A stretch of DNA of 64,000 bases from Aphelidium insulamus (Eukaryota > Aphelidiomycota > Aphelidea > Aphelidiaceae). The position numbers were made by a program, and so were the translations under genes. Positions 8,544-19,297 of this stretch are shown one piece after another (the first letter of the stretch is position 1; each line of letters begins with the position of its first letter). The notes under the pieces were generated by a model. That model ran no database searches. It was given only the letters and a program-made list of their open reading frames with translations, and was not told the origin of the DNA. The DNA lies in assembly GCA_036784855.1 (NCBI GenBank), contig JAZDSV010000054.1, positions 1 through 64,000 on the forward strand, written 5' to 3'.

Positions 8544-9496
8544 AGAAAATTGTTAAAGGACTGGACAACTATGCACTGCTGGCAACCACCAACAAAGCTG
8601 CCAAGCTGATAAATGGACAAACAGTGCATTCATTCTTTGGCATTGACATCAATGGGAGCTACAGCAAAGACGTGGTGTTGAAGATTGCGAGAAAATACGA
8701 CCACATCATAATTGATGAGTACAGCATGCTCAGTGCCGCGGTCTATGAGGTACTGTACGTAATCAAGTTGAATACCAACGTCAAGTTCATTCTCGTTGGC
8801 GACCACGAACAGTTGGGTGCAGTTGAAGAGAAAAGCTACGACTACTTCAACTCGGAAATTCTCAAAGAACTTGTCAACAACAACTTCCAACAACTGACTG
8901 TCAACAGGCGGTCTGATGATGAAATGTTTTCGCTGTATACGCATATCGACGAGCTTACACTGTGTGACTTTGGTGATACTGCGAATACAAGAATCCACAT
9001 ATGCTACACAAACAACAAGCGCAAGGAAATAAACGAGATTATGATGAAGCAAGACAAACTGAAGAAGAAGCGAATGCTCTCTGTTCCCGCAAATCCTAGT
9101 GACCCAAACTCGCAAGATGTGCAGCTGACTACCGGTACGCCGCTAATGGTAATTAAAAACTGCAAGTCCAAGGAACTAGTCAATGGTAGTACGTACAAGG
9201 TGATGCCGATAACCGGGAAATTCCAGATACGCATCAAGTGCGATGACACGGGTGAAGTGCGTGAAATTGATTTGGAAATGTTCAAGGAGTACTTTTATGT
9301 AAACTACTGCTCAACCGTGTTCAAGTGTCAGGGAATGACATTTACAGACCCGTACACAATTCACGAGTGGAACAGGATGTCACGCAGGATGAAGTACACG
9401 GCCATTAGTCGAGCAACTTGCAAAGACCTCATCAATGTTGTCGCGTCGGAATCAGATGTGTCAGATGTCCCAGACACTGATTTCAAGAAGCTCTAG
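8456..9496 (+). CDS. Superfamily 1 DNA helicase (frame 2)
   Basis: About 345 residues with complete SF1 motifs: Walker A CGRAGTGKS at about residue 18, an ATTNKAAKLI segment (motif Ia), Walker B HIIIDEYSML, motif III LVGDHEQLGAV, a motif V-like TVFKCQGMTF and motif VI YTAISRAT. This is the Pif1/RecD-like architecture used to unwind DNA during replication. The first ATG is at 8462, only about ten residues before the P-loop strand, so the protein probably began in the upstream polymerase frame. It ends at TAG 9494-9496, after which the same frame stays open into the HNH segment. Confidence 0.85.
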   Translation: MPMSSWNEECTGSERLLCGRAGTGKSWKIKKIVKGLDNYALLATTNKAAKLINGQTVHSFFGIDINGSYSKDVVLKIARKYDHIIIDEYSMLSAAVYEVLYVIKLNTNVKFILVGDHEQLGAVEEKSYDYFNSEILKELVNNNFQQLTVNRRSDDEMFSLYTHIDELTLCDFGDTANTRIHICYTNNKRKEINEIMMKQDKLKKKRMLSVPANPSDPNSQDVQLTTGTPLMVIKNCKSKELVNGSTYKVMPITGKFQIRIKCDDTGEVREIDLEMFKEYFYVNYCSTVFKCQGMTFTDPYTIHEWNRMSRRMKYTAISRATCKDLINVVASESDVSDVPDTDFKKL

Positions 9497-9547
9497 GCTA
9501 AAGAGAAACGAGAGCGAAGGGGGAATGATGAGTTATTCAAAAAGCGA

Positions 9548-9817
9548 ATGGAAGCACTGGCGGTCATCAACAACATTGTACGCAAAGGGAATGTCAGTGA
9601 TGACTTTTGTTACCAACATACGTTCAAAACACGACGGGAGCTATTGGAACATTTGAAGATTGACTGCGGAACTGTGCCAAAAGGATACGAAATAGACCAT
9701 ATAAGACCTAGAAGTGAGCATGTTACCGACGACGATTTTAGGCAGATTAACGCGTACTGGAATCTCAGACTGCTGACACGTAAAGATAATAATGAGCGAA
9801 ATTGGATAAAAGATTAG
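9548..9817 (+). CDS. HNH endonuclease domain, in frame with the helicase
   Basis: 89 residues with an HNH-type core: GYEIDHIRPRSEH, then NLRLLTRKDNNERNW (the His-Asn-Asn pattern). The frame is the same as the helicase and is open between the TAG at 9494-9496 and this ATG, with a charged linker (AKEKRERRGNDELFKKR). This suggests the nuclease was a C-terminal domain of one Pol-helicase-HNH protein and is now cut off by one stop, or is reached by readthrough. HNH nucleases nick or cut DNA in homing, replication or packaging; here it is the only nuclease I can recognise in the element. Confidence 0.75.
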   Translation: MEALAVINNIVRKGNVSDDFCYQHTFKTRRELLEHLKIDCGTVPKGYEIDHIRPRSEHVTDDDFRQINAYWNLRLLTRKDNNERNWIKD

Positions 9818-9840
9818 CTAAGCTGTTACAAGTCATAAAA

Positions 9841-9870
9841 TTAAAATTAAATATTTTCTCCTCATACAGT
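9841..9870 (+). promoter_or_regulatory. AT-rich upstream element of the RING gene
   Basis: AAATTAAATATTTTCTCCTCATAC directly before ATG 9871 closely matches AAATTAAATTTATTTTCTCC...CTCATAC upstream of the minus-strand gene at 11237. A shared element-specific promoter or leader is likely. Confidence 0.5.
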
Positions 9871-10734
9871 ATGATGAGTAAACACGAACCAGTAAAAGAC
9901 GAACCGGTCAAAATCGAATATCAATTGAGCAGGCAAGACTTGTCGTGTTGCATCTGCTATGAAGACATTTCATTTCCGCTTATTCAGTGTTGCAGTGGAA
10001 ACCATTTCGTATGTGAGACATGCAATAAGTCTTTGAAAAATGCACAGTGTCCTGTGTGTATTGTAAACACGACGTTTAACAACTTGCTGCTGCAACGTCT
10101 CTTGTATCCACAGATGGAACCGTGTCACAATGCCGGATGTCGTGATAGGTCATTCAAGTGGGGTGTTGAAGCACACGAGAAGGCGTGCAAGTACGCGCCT
10201 ACAGAGTGTTTCTTGTGCAACACAACAATTACAAGTCATGCACTGGAACAACACTTGAGGAATGAATGCGACGCCAGCTGGACAGAAGAAACGGATGCAG
10301 TCAACGGAAGATTCTACAAGTACATCCCCAAGCCGCGACACCGGATGGTGTTGTCAAAGAATCACAAAAACACCGTCATATTCATAGATGGCATAATCAT
10401 AATGTTTAAGGCCGTGTTGGATGGATATCGAGTAGGCTTGATTAATAGTGAAAACAATGAACGACTTGTGAGTATACTGAAAGTGACTACTTCTAAAGCA
10501 AAGGACTATGCAGTCAGGACTGATGTGGTAAGCCATTGCTACAAATCATTAAAGGACTTGAATGCGATTGAAGAGTTGCCCACCATTTCATCGACAGTCA
10601 AAGAAGTCTGGATAAGCATATTCAGCGGGAACTATAAATACGAAGGAGATTATGGCGATTTCGAAGTTGAAGGAGTTGATGATGTCGATGTTGACGACGT
10701 TGGAGACGCGATGAGTGAGAGCAACTCTGACTGA
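9871..10734 (+). CDS. SIAH-like RING E3 ubiquitin ligase carried by the element
   Basis: 287 residues. Residues about 25-65 form a C3HC4 RING (CCICYEDISFPLIQCCSGNH, then CETCNKSLKNAQCPVC). It is followed by the SIAH-type double zinc finger: EPCHNAGC, HEKACKYAPTECFLC, HALEQHLRNEC. In seven-in-absentia proteins this module binds E2 enzymes and substrates. The C-terminal part is less conserved and ends in an acidic Asp/Glu-Val tail. The gene has no intron. Its 3' end overlaps the end of the convergent gene at 10650 by 85 bp. A host-derived ligase could target host restriction or replication proteins; that role is inferred. Confidence 0.85.
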   Translation: MMSKHEPVKDEPVKIEYQLSRQDLSCCICYEDISFPLIQCCSGNHFVCETCNKSLKNAQCPVCIVNTTFNNLLLQRLLYPQMEPCHNAGCRDRSFKWGVEAHEKACKYAPTECFLCNTTITSHALEQHLRNECDASWTEETDAVNGRFYKYIPKPRHRMVLSKNHKNTVIFIDGIIIMFKAVLDGYRVGLINSENNERLVSILKVTTSKAKDYAVRTDVVSHCYKSLKDLNAIEELPTISSTVKEVWISIFSGNYKYEGDYGDFEVEGVDDVDVDDVGDAMSESNSD

Positions 10735-11237
10735 ATACGCGGTTGACTTTGTACGAGAGTAGAAAGCTTTGTAGGATTGTTTAAAATGATGGCTATATCA
10801 TTTTCAACGGAAACACCAGTACTAGGTACACTATCAAAGTGAAATACAAGGCCGTTGGACAGCGAGTAAATACCTTGCTCAGTGCGCGCGTTAAGCTTGC
10901 CACCAAATAGACGCTGTATGTGAGCATAAGTGGCGATGTTTGATAATATGGCTGAATTCAACAGTTCCAACGTGGCAATCTTCTGCTTGAGTATGAGTAC
11001 GGCGTTGGCTCTGGGGGGATTAGGCACTTTCAAGCACTTGTCAGGAATGTCGAGCAGGTCGATGGGTTTAGTATTGCCACTCACGTATGGTGCACCAACA
11101 GTCAAGCGCTTATTGCCAACCTGCTTGGATTGAACGCGGTACACGTGGCTGTTTCGAGGGTCCGTGTACACCGTGTCCAACGGGAGTGTCTTGAGATAGG
11201 TGGACCTGACTGTGGTGCATGGGATGACTGTGCGCAT
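10650..11237 (-). CDS. Terminal orphan element protein (MRTVIPC family)
   Basis: 195 residues beginning MRTVIPCTTVRSTYLKTLPL. The body is soluble and mixed, with no signal peptide, and the C-terminus is a Ser/Thr-rich tail. The N-terminus is shared with the fragment at 4259. The start is set by an AT-rich leader matching that of the RING gene. It converges on and overlaps the RING gene by 85 bp. Its place next to the right repeat mirrors that of the SAP gene at the left. I recognise no family. Confidence 0.6.
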   Translation of the reverse strand: MRTVIPCTTVRSTYLKTLPLDTVYTDPRNSHVYRVQSKQVGNKRLTVGAPYVSGNTKPIDLLDIPDKCLKVPNPPRANAVLILKQKIATLELLNSAILSNIATYAHIQRLFGGKLNARTEQGIYSLSNGLVFHFDSVPSTGVSVENDIAIILNNPTKLSTLVQSQPRIQSELLSLIASPTSSTSTSSTPSTSKSP

Positions 11238-11278
11238 TTTGTATAGTATGAGTGGAGAAAATAAATTTAATTTTTCTT
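11238..11278 (-). promoter_or_regulatory. AT-rich upstream element of the terminal orphan gene
   Basis: Read on the minus strand: AAATTAAATTTATTTTCTCC, then ACTCATAC, then ATG at 11237. It matches the leader of the RING gene apart from small indels. Confidence 0.45.
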
Positions 11279-11354
11279 GAGAACATGTCCCTGTTCCGGG
11301 CGAGTCTGCCGGGATGGGATTTGGGATTGCCAGTATATCACGTGACGGTGTCTT

Positions 11355-11586
11355 CAGTTTCGACGGGACTAGTCCACATCAGTAGTTACCAGTGTGTATC
11401 CTGGACACAAGTTGTCCGCTGTGAATTCTGCACCAAATCTAGCGTGGTATCCTGGCATGTCACTAGTAAAAAGCGGGATAGAAATCCCGACAGCATTGGA
11501 GCTTAAGAGAGACAAAGAAAGAATAAAGGCGGCAGTAATAGTAGCGACTAAAAAACCGGGGGCGTGTATATGGGGGGGGGGGGGGG
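11355..11586 (-). repeat. Right terminal inverted repeat
   Basis: Reverse complement of the left repeat. It ends in 15 consecutive G (11572-11586), preceded by the complement of ATATACACGCCCCCGG. Matching starts at CAGTTTCGACGGGACTAGTC and runs with small indels in the middle. Confidence 0.92.
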
Positions 11587-11699
11587 TAAGAATGGGAAGC
11601 AGAGTGCGCCGACTGAAACGCATGTGACAGACAGACAGCAGACCCGAATCTACCTGTCACCGAAACACCGAAAACATACTAAATAAGTGCGACAATTAT

Positions 11700-12688
11700 A
11701 TGGACAAGCTGCTGCTGGGGGACGAGTGTGCACAGCAGCTGGCTACGCACAGTTTGTGGACGGGGAAACTGCTGCCTGGTGCCGACGGCGATCTGCGAGT
11801 GGCGGCGGACTCTGGGTGCAGCACCAGCTTGCTGCAGTCCCGGGTGGCGGGCGCATGTGTGTGTCTGGTGGGCGCCGTACTCAAGGTCCCGCTGTGTGTG
11901 CAGCTGTGGCGCTCCCCAGCACTGGCCACCGCGCCGACATTCCCGCTGCTGGCGGTGCGGCTGGAGATGGTGGCGCAGGTGCTGGCTGTGGCATTCAACG
12001 CCCGCATGGGTGTCGGTCTGGTGGGCTACGGCGAGGTGTACCCGCTGCTGCTGCAGAATGTTTGCATTCTGTACTGCGTGCACCGGCATCGCCGCTCTGC
12101 CGCCGTGTTCTACCAGTCGCTTGCTCTGTGTATGTAGTCACATGCATGTGTGTGATACAGTGTGGCACCACCGCATTTCTCAACAAGTAGACAGACGCCG
12201 CACTGATGCTGCTGTGGTCACGGGTTACCAGTTTGGCCACATTGTCGCAGCTAGTTGCATGGCTGGGCATCCCGCTGCAACTATGCACTCAGCTGCCACC
12301 AATGTGGAACAACTATCGGCATAAACACACTGTCGGCTTTCCGATGGCGATGGTGGCGGTGGGAACCATGATGGGTGTGGTGCGAGTGTGGAGCGTGGTC
12401 GAGGAGGTAGTTGGCTGGCCAGTTGTCAGAGCATTATTCAACGTGGTGCCGACAGCACCTGTGGCAGATGTGTACTCCTCCAACTTGGGCGTACTGTTTG
12501 CCTCATGTATCGGCCCAACACTGTCGGCACTGCTGCTGCTGCAGGTGTGGTGGTATGGAGAACGCACGCGCCAGATCTCATCTGGTCACGTGGAAGCTGG
12601 CCCAGAGTCGCCAACCACAGCTGCAAAGTTGTCATCCAGATCGCACGGCGGTCAGCATCGACGTTCCCGCCGTGCTGACAAGGATTAA
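11700..12688 (+). CDS. MPDU1: Mannose-P-dolichol utilization defect 1 homolog (PQ-loop membrane protein)
   Basis: Model: join(11700..12129, 12195..12688), 307 residues, phase-1 intron of 65 bp. MPDU1 proteins are ER membrane proteins needed for use of dolichol-linked mannose and glucose in glycan assembly. The sequence has the family's N-terminal LLLGDECAQQL, several hydrophobic helices and PQ-loop-like repeats (AVLKVPLCVQLWRSPA and GIPLQLCTQLPPMWNNYRHK) with conserved Pro. The C-terminal about 50 residues are basic and disordered, making it longer than the human 247-residue protein. It begins only 113 bp from the element's right end, so its promoter may have been displaced. The call rests on topology and the LLLG/PQ motifs. 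Confidence 0.75.
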
Positions 12689-12898
12689 TTGGAGATATAT
12701 ATATCAATATGTTTTTATGGCGAGATTTTAATTGGATGCTGTCGACATATATATATTTGCCCAGCACAATGAGCCCTTAGGCTGAAACAGTGTAACCCTC
12801 TGCGGCCAATCATTGGTCAGGTCTGTGTAACGTTACGTGATCTGCATAATTGCGCCCCGCTAGCGTCACACTTTTCCGTTCACATTTAAAGTAGTTAT

Positions 12899-13447
12899 AT
12901 GAAGAGCGTCATTTATCTCCTAGCTATTTGCGTACTTGCCAGCGTAAAATCAACCACAGCCAAGCGATGGAAACCAGTTGGCAATTTGGTTGGCTACGTA
13001 GCGTGTCAGGTGGAAGTGACGGCTAATGTCAACTTTTCCGTCTATAGCAACAAAAGAAAGCTTATCAAGAAGGACACGCCAATTCGTAAACGGAATATAG
13101 TTAGCGCCATGTATCAAGTGGACGTAACGGATAGCAACCCTATAGTTGGCTATGGATATATACATGTCTATCTTGCCAAACCAGGTAAAGTCGCGATACT
13201 CACCAAGTGTTGGGGGAAAATGGGCATTTGTCATCAAGACGCGAGTGGCGCGAGCTCCAACTGGGCAATGGCGTACGGCGAAGGTAAATCGAAGCCGCCA
13301 GTGGAGTGCCAAAACATGGAGTCTCCCTATAAGGGAAAGAAGGGGTTGAAGAAACTGCCCGAATGGCTGTGCCACCGAAAAGTGACCGAGTACAAGCTGT
13401 ATGCGGAATCTATCGTTAATAATCCAACAAACGTGGTGAAGTGCTGA
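12899..13447 (+). CDS. Small secreted protein
   Basis: 182 residues starting with a clear signal peptide (MKSVIYLLAICVLASVKSTT). The mature part is basic with six Cys, including the last residue, and is probably a disulfide-bonded beta-rich domain. No intron is visible. I recognise no family. The upstream TTTAAAG could be a core promoter, and AATAAA follows the stop at about 13471. It fits the pattern of several secreted small proteins in the window. Confidence 0.65.
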   Translation: MKSVIYLLAICVLASVKSTTAKRWKPVGNLVGYVACQVEVTANVNFSVYSNKRKLIKKDTPIRKRNIVSAMYQVDVTDSNPIVGYGYIHVYLAKPGKVAILTKCWGKMGICHQDASGASSNWAMAYGEGKSKPPVECQNMESPYKGKKGLKKLPEWLCHRKVTEYKLYAESIVNNPTNVVKC

Positions 13448-14343
13448 ACTGTCAAAGGATCCCAAATGATCAATAAATTATGGCAAACATACTCTTTTCA
13501 TTTTGATCTATATCTGAAGCTCGTCATGTCCACGTGAGCATGTTCTGTGCAGATGAAACAAATGGACGTAGATAATAGATAGATAACGTGACGTGGATAA
13601 ATAGACCGCGTAGTTCCCGTTTGTAGCTTTAAAAGTCTCTACCAAACTGGCAACTATTTACGTATGAAATACATCAACTTGCATTCATTACGGCCACGAG
13701 GTATTGCATGCATTTGTCGGCATCGCCATTACCCTCACTGACTACCGATGGCCACATTACGAGTGCCTATATCTCGTACCTAGTCGAGGTGGCCTCCGAG
13801 AGTAGTTCACTGTCTACAAGTACGGTGACCAAGTGATGCGTGAAAGTGGTAGACCAGTGACCGCCTAGAAGTTAGAGAGTTATTTAGCACAATGTATTGT
13901 ATGGATGAGCCAACTTCCGCAAGCATTCCGGAAAAATCGCTGTCGTTTTGGAAACGCCAGGCGTTGTGGTCATGATTACCAATTTTCAGGGACACGAACG
14001 GTAAGCGGCATATCCATGCGAGCGAGAAGGCCTATGTGCCAACTGGATCACAGAGATCACTGAGATCTGTGGTCTCTGGATTTGGGCGCAATGTCCGACT
14101 TTGTCTGCGCGAGTACACCATTCAAGTAGAACGGATGTAATCGTGCAGCCGAAATGGACTGGGAGCTACACCGCCAGGTCCAACGCAGAACTTCGATTTA
14201 AACAGTTTCCGCATACCTTACATCTCGGTGGGACAACGTCGCAGAATGCAATCCCACTTTTGGCTAAAATTGCAAATCTCTCAATAAATGATCATATTCC
14301 AAGAAATGTATTGCATTGACACTGTATAATCTGCAGCAGGAGC
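13448..14343. other. Gene-poor stretch
   Basis: About 900 bp with only short, unconvincing ORFs on both strands. A possible TATA box (GGATAAATAGACC) near 13594 precedes an ATG at about 13663 whose frame closes quickly, so a decayed small gene is possible. Nothing else is supported. Confidence 0.4.
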
Positions 14344-15216
14344 TCAGCTCAAGTCCCCGGACGATCCCAGCGACAATCCGCCGCTAGCCTCGGCCTTCCA
14401 CTTGAGAGCGTTCAGGGTGGCGATGAGGCCGGTCTCCACACCCAGCGCAACGCTGACTCCGACAGCCGCATTGTAGACATCATCGGAACCGAAAGACGTA
14501 CGATGTTGCTGCACGGCCATGGCGCTGATTGCCCAGCAACCAACAGCACACACCACCGCATCTCGACTAGCGCCCGCGACCCAGAACTGCAACAGTCCCA
14601 GCAGACACACACCAAATACCGCGGCACGCACAAATCGGCTCTCGACCGTGGTGCCGATAATGTAGATGTTGATGAACGATGCACCCAACACCCAGGCGTA
14701 ATAGAGCGCGAACGGCAAGAAACGCACTCCCCACATCAGCCAGCCAGAGTACAGGGTGAACTGTTTGTGCTTGGCATTCACGAGACGATTGTAGATGACT
14801 GCCAGTGTGGCAAGCAGATGCAGCAACAGCAGTGCCGACAGCCACAGCTGCTCGTAGTGGAACGATATCAGCCAGCACACGTTGAATAGGGCGTTGAAAG
14901 GCAGCAGCCACCCCACCGACTCGTTGATCAAGTTGTCGTCGTACGATCGCGGCAGCAGCTGATACACACCCCACACCGCCAGTGTCGCGTATATCAGACC
15001 CCATATGGAGAACGCGTAGCCGGCCGGTGTGATCAGCGTGGGATACCGGTCCGATATCTCGCCGGTGTTGCGGCCGGCGATGGGCAGCAAATTGGCCAGG
15101 GCATTGGTGATGAAGATGGCGAGCAGGGAGATGAAGTTGAGTGCACGGACCACGGGCACTAGGCTGCGCTGTCGGTGTCCGTCAATGAGTTCCAGCGGCG
15201 ACCACAGCGAGAGCAT
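14344..15216 (-). CDS. TspO/MBR-like tryptophan-rich membrane protein
   Basis: 290 residues, intronless, with about seven hydrophobic helices. The segment ITPAGYAFSIWGLIYATLAV near residue 65 resembles the hallmark of TspO-related tryptophan-rich sensory proteins; a second family-like stretch is WGVRFLPFALYYAWVLGASF. TspO proteins bind tetrapyrroles or cholesterol in membranes; this longer seven-helix form is a divergent branch whose substrate is unknown. The ATG at 15216 is followed by a short polar N-terminus before the first helix. The C-terminus is short and soluble. Confidence 0.65.
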   Translation of the reverse strand: MLSLWSPLELIDGHRQRSLVPVVRALNFISLLAIFITNALANLLPIAGRNTGEISDRYPTLITPAGYAFSIWGLIYATLAVWGVYQLLPRSYDDNLINESVGWLLPFNALFNVCWLISFHYEQLWLSALLLLHLLATLAVIYNRLVNAKHKQFTLYSGWLMWGVRFLPFALYYAWVLGASFINIYIIGTTVESRFVRAAVFGVCLLGLLQFWVAGASRDAVVCAVGCWAISAMAVQQHRTSFGSDDVYNAAVGVSVALGVETGLIATLNALKWKAEASGGLSLGSSGDLS

Positions 15217-15704
15217 TTTGAACTTTGTAGAGGAAATGCAGACAACGCACAGCGAGTGACCATGCGCGCTTTTTGACTCGCGTCAATGACGTCATGTAGA
15301 TGTGATGTCATCGGCTGCGATACAGTCACACCTTTAAATATTAACAGCGGGTTAATTGGCCGTAAGTAAATATTTTAAGGGCACACGCTATAATAATAAT
15401 ATTGTTGTTGCAGTGCAGACACGGCCACCATTCGTGTAGTCCATTAATAGCTTTTACACTTATGAGTAAAAACTAAAAACTCTTTACTCTGGTATGAGCC
15501 AGTAACTATTAGGCCCGCATTTTTTAACATTTGGTTGAGAATCGTTGCCTGCGTGTATCCCAACCCCCCAATTACCACATCACCATTGGCACTTCAATTA
15601 ATTTCAGCCTGCATACATATTTATGTGTGACATTGCGAGAAGTCCACGTTGTTAAACATACTTACAGAAAGAATACGTTCAATAATTACCGTGATTTACC
15701 GCGA
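15217..15704. other. Intergenic region between divergent TspO-like and CENP-S genes
   Basis: About 490 bp, AT-rich in parts (TTTAAATATTAACAG at about 15332). It should hold the promoters of both genes. No further gene is seen. Confidence 0.4.
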
Positions 15705-16236
15705 ATGGCCGACGCGGAGCTGACGAAACAGCGCGCGTCCATCGCAAGTACAGTGGCGCTGATATGCAGGCAGATGGACGGGGCTGGGGAGAAGGCGGCT
15801 TGGACAAGCCATAGTGAGAGGTCATACAAGTAACTAGTTGATAGGTGAATGAATTGGTTTGGCTTTATGTAGTACCCATGCGGTCTCGCTGACACCCGCG
15901 TTCCGACGCATGCTGGCAGAGGTGGTGCTGGCGCAGATAGGTATGATGCTGTCTGAGTTGTCGAAGCCTGGCATGACTTCAATGCATGCATTGTACAGAG
16001 CGGCTAGCGGTGGATTTGCGGGCATTTGCACGGCACGGCAAGCGCTCCGTAATCGGCGTGGACGACGTGCGACTGTGCACCCGGCGCAACCCGCATCTGG
16101 TATGCATATATAATGTATGTATATACTTGAATAAAAGTTAATAATATAGGCGGCGCGGCTTGGCGAATACTGCGACAGTGCATTCACGGCCAAACCAGGC
16201 CGCGGCAAGAAAAAGTCTCTGCCAGCCGCCGAGTAG
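15705..16236 (+). CDS. CENPS: CENP-S / MHF1 histone-fold protein
   Basis: Model: join(15705..15829, 15873..15940, 15999..16099, 16150..16236), 126 residues; introns of 43, 58 and 50 bp, all in frame. Only after splicing does the histone fold appear: LTPAFRRMLAEVVLAQIERL, then DLRAFARHGKRSVIGVDDVR and LCTRRNPHL, matching CENP-S. CENP-S pairs with CENP-X at the inner kinetochore and, as MHF, with FANCM at stalled forks. The last exon is a basic tail (KPGRGKKK). The first exon is less conserved. Length is close to the family's. The splice at 15940/15999 (AG|GTATGATG...TACAG) restores the conserved helix and is the strongest evidence. Confidence 0.85.
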
Positions 16237-16306
16237 AATAGATTTATAGATGTATAGTTGTACATGTACAGATGTATGTGCTGTGGCTGACAATGATGAC
16301 CACCTG

Positions 16307-18388
<2,082 letters not shown>

Positions 18389-19297
18389 TTACCTGCAGTG
18401 ATGAGGATTAAACGTTAAACGGGGGCATTGTCCGGTGTGAATTTCGGGTTGATACGCTGCCTGCTGTCTACTTGAGTCTCCCGTTGTACTTTGCACAATT
18501 AATCTGTTTAAACTTCTGGCAGTAGCTACATATGGTTACATAGATAGACTTATAGCAGTAGTTACATATGGTTAAATAGATAGACTTATAGCAGTAGATG
18601 CATATGGTTTTATTTTCGCTTGATCGTTGTCATTGTAGCGCTCCTCTCTTGTGTACTATACATAAATGTATACATTAATTGCTTGGATTAGCATTCTATA
18701 GTATCTATCTCTGTATATAGACTTTTGTAGAGTATGAGCAAACAGTGATTAGAAATATGTAGCTGATATCAGATAGTATGAACCGGTATTGAAGGTAATA
18801 CAGATGGAAACAAATACATACGTACAACAACATAATCCACGCATGATTACACAGACATATAGACATATTCTCGCACATGTACATATGCACACACAGATGT
18901 ATATGTACATACACGCACGCACACATACACTTATCCACGCACTTACTTAAAGAGCAGCTAATCTATGTACAACCTTATCGCAACAAACAACCAGAGCAGC
19001 GACAAGCACACGCGCGCGATAAGCCCGAATCGATTGTTGCGCCACGGCAAGTATTTTAGTTGCCAGCTGCCGGTTCACGCTGCCGCCTTTGCTGCTGTTG
19101 TTCTCTGCTTGCCGCCGCCGCTGTGTTGCCCGAGTTCTGTTCCGTGCAGCTCTCCGTACGTTTCTACTTATATCTATATGTACATGAATAATGTGTAAAT
19201 ATGTATAGCTCCCGTTCGTCGCTCATTCGCGCCTCCATCGACATCATCCACTCCTTGCTCGCTCTTTGCACGCGCCACTCTCTGCACCGTCGCCACA
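18389..19297. other. Simple-sequence-rich intergenic region
   Basis: About 900 bp between the divergent GSR and GPD1 genes. It contains a roughly 40-bp repeat of the AGATAGACTTATAGCAGTAG type with CATATGGTT (about 18521-18610), and TACATA/ACACAC-rich sequence at 18820-18950. No gene is supported. Confidence 0.5.

Larger units (their letters stand above)
1002..11586. mobile_element. 10.6-kb virus-like mobile element with terminal inverted repeats
   Basis: The element is bounded by matching inverted repeats of about 233 bp. Inside are about nine genes mostly unlike the host genes: a SAP protein, a spliced zinc-finger-like protein, a basic Cys-rich protein, an orphan, a PolB/SF1 helicase/HNH block, a SIAH-like RING ligase and a terminal orphan. 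Self-synthesising DNA transposons (Polintons, Polinton-like viruses) share inverted repeats and a PolB gene. I see no retrovirus-type integrase, major capsid protein, packaging ATPase or recognisable transposase, so it may be a capsid-less relative or a degraded copy. I find no clear target-site duplication: the left flank ends GATTGT and the right flank starts TAAGAA. It sits between the partial gene at 1-709 and MPDU1, which are divergent. Confidence 0.85.

Noticed and set aside
990-11600. Target-site duplication of the element
   Set aside because: The bases outside the C/G runs (GATTGT and TAAGAA) do not match; any short duplication could be hidden in the homopolymer.
11687-12324. Other long ORFs overlapping MPDU1 on both strands
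   Set aside because: GC-rich coding sequence creates open shadow frames; only the MPDU1 frame has membrane helices and PQ-loop motifs.
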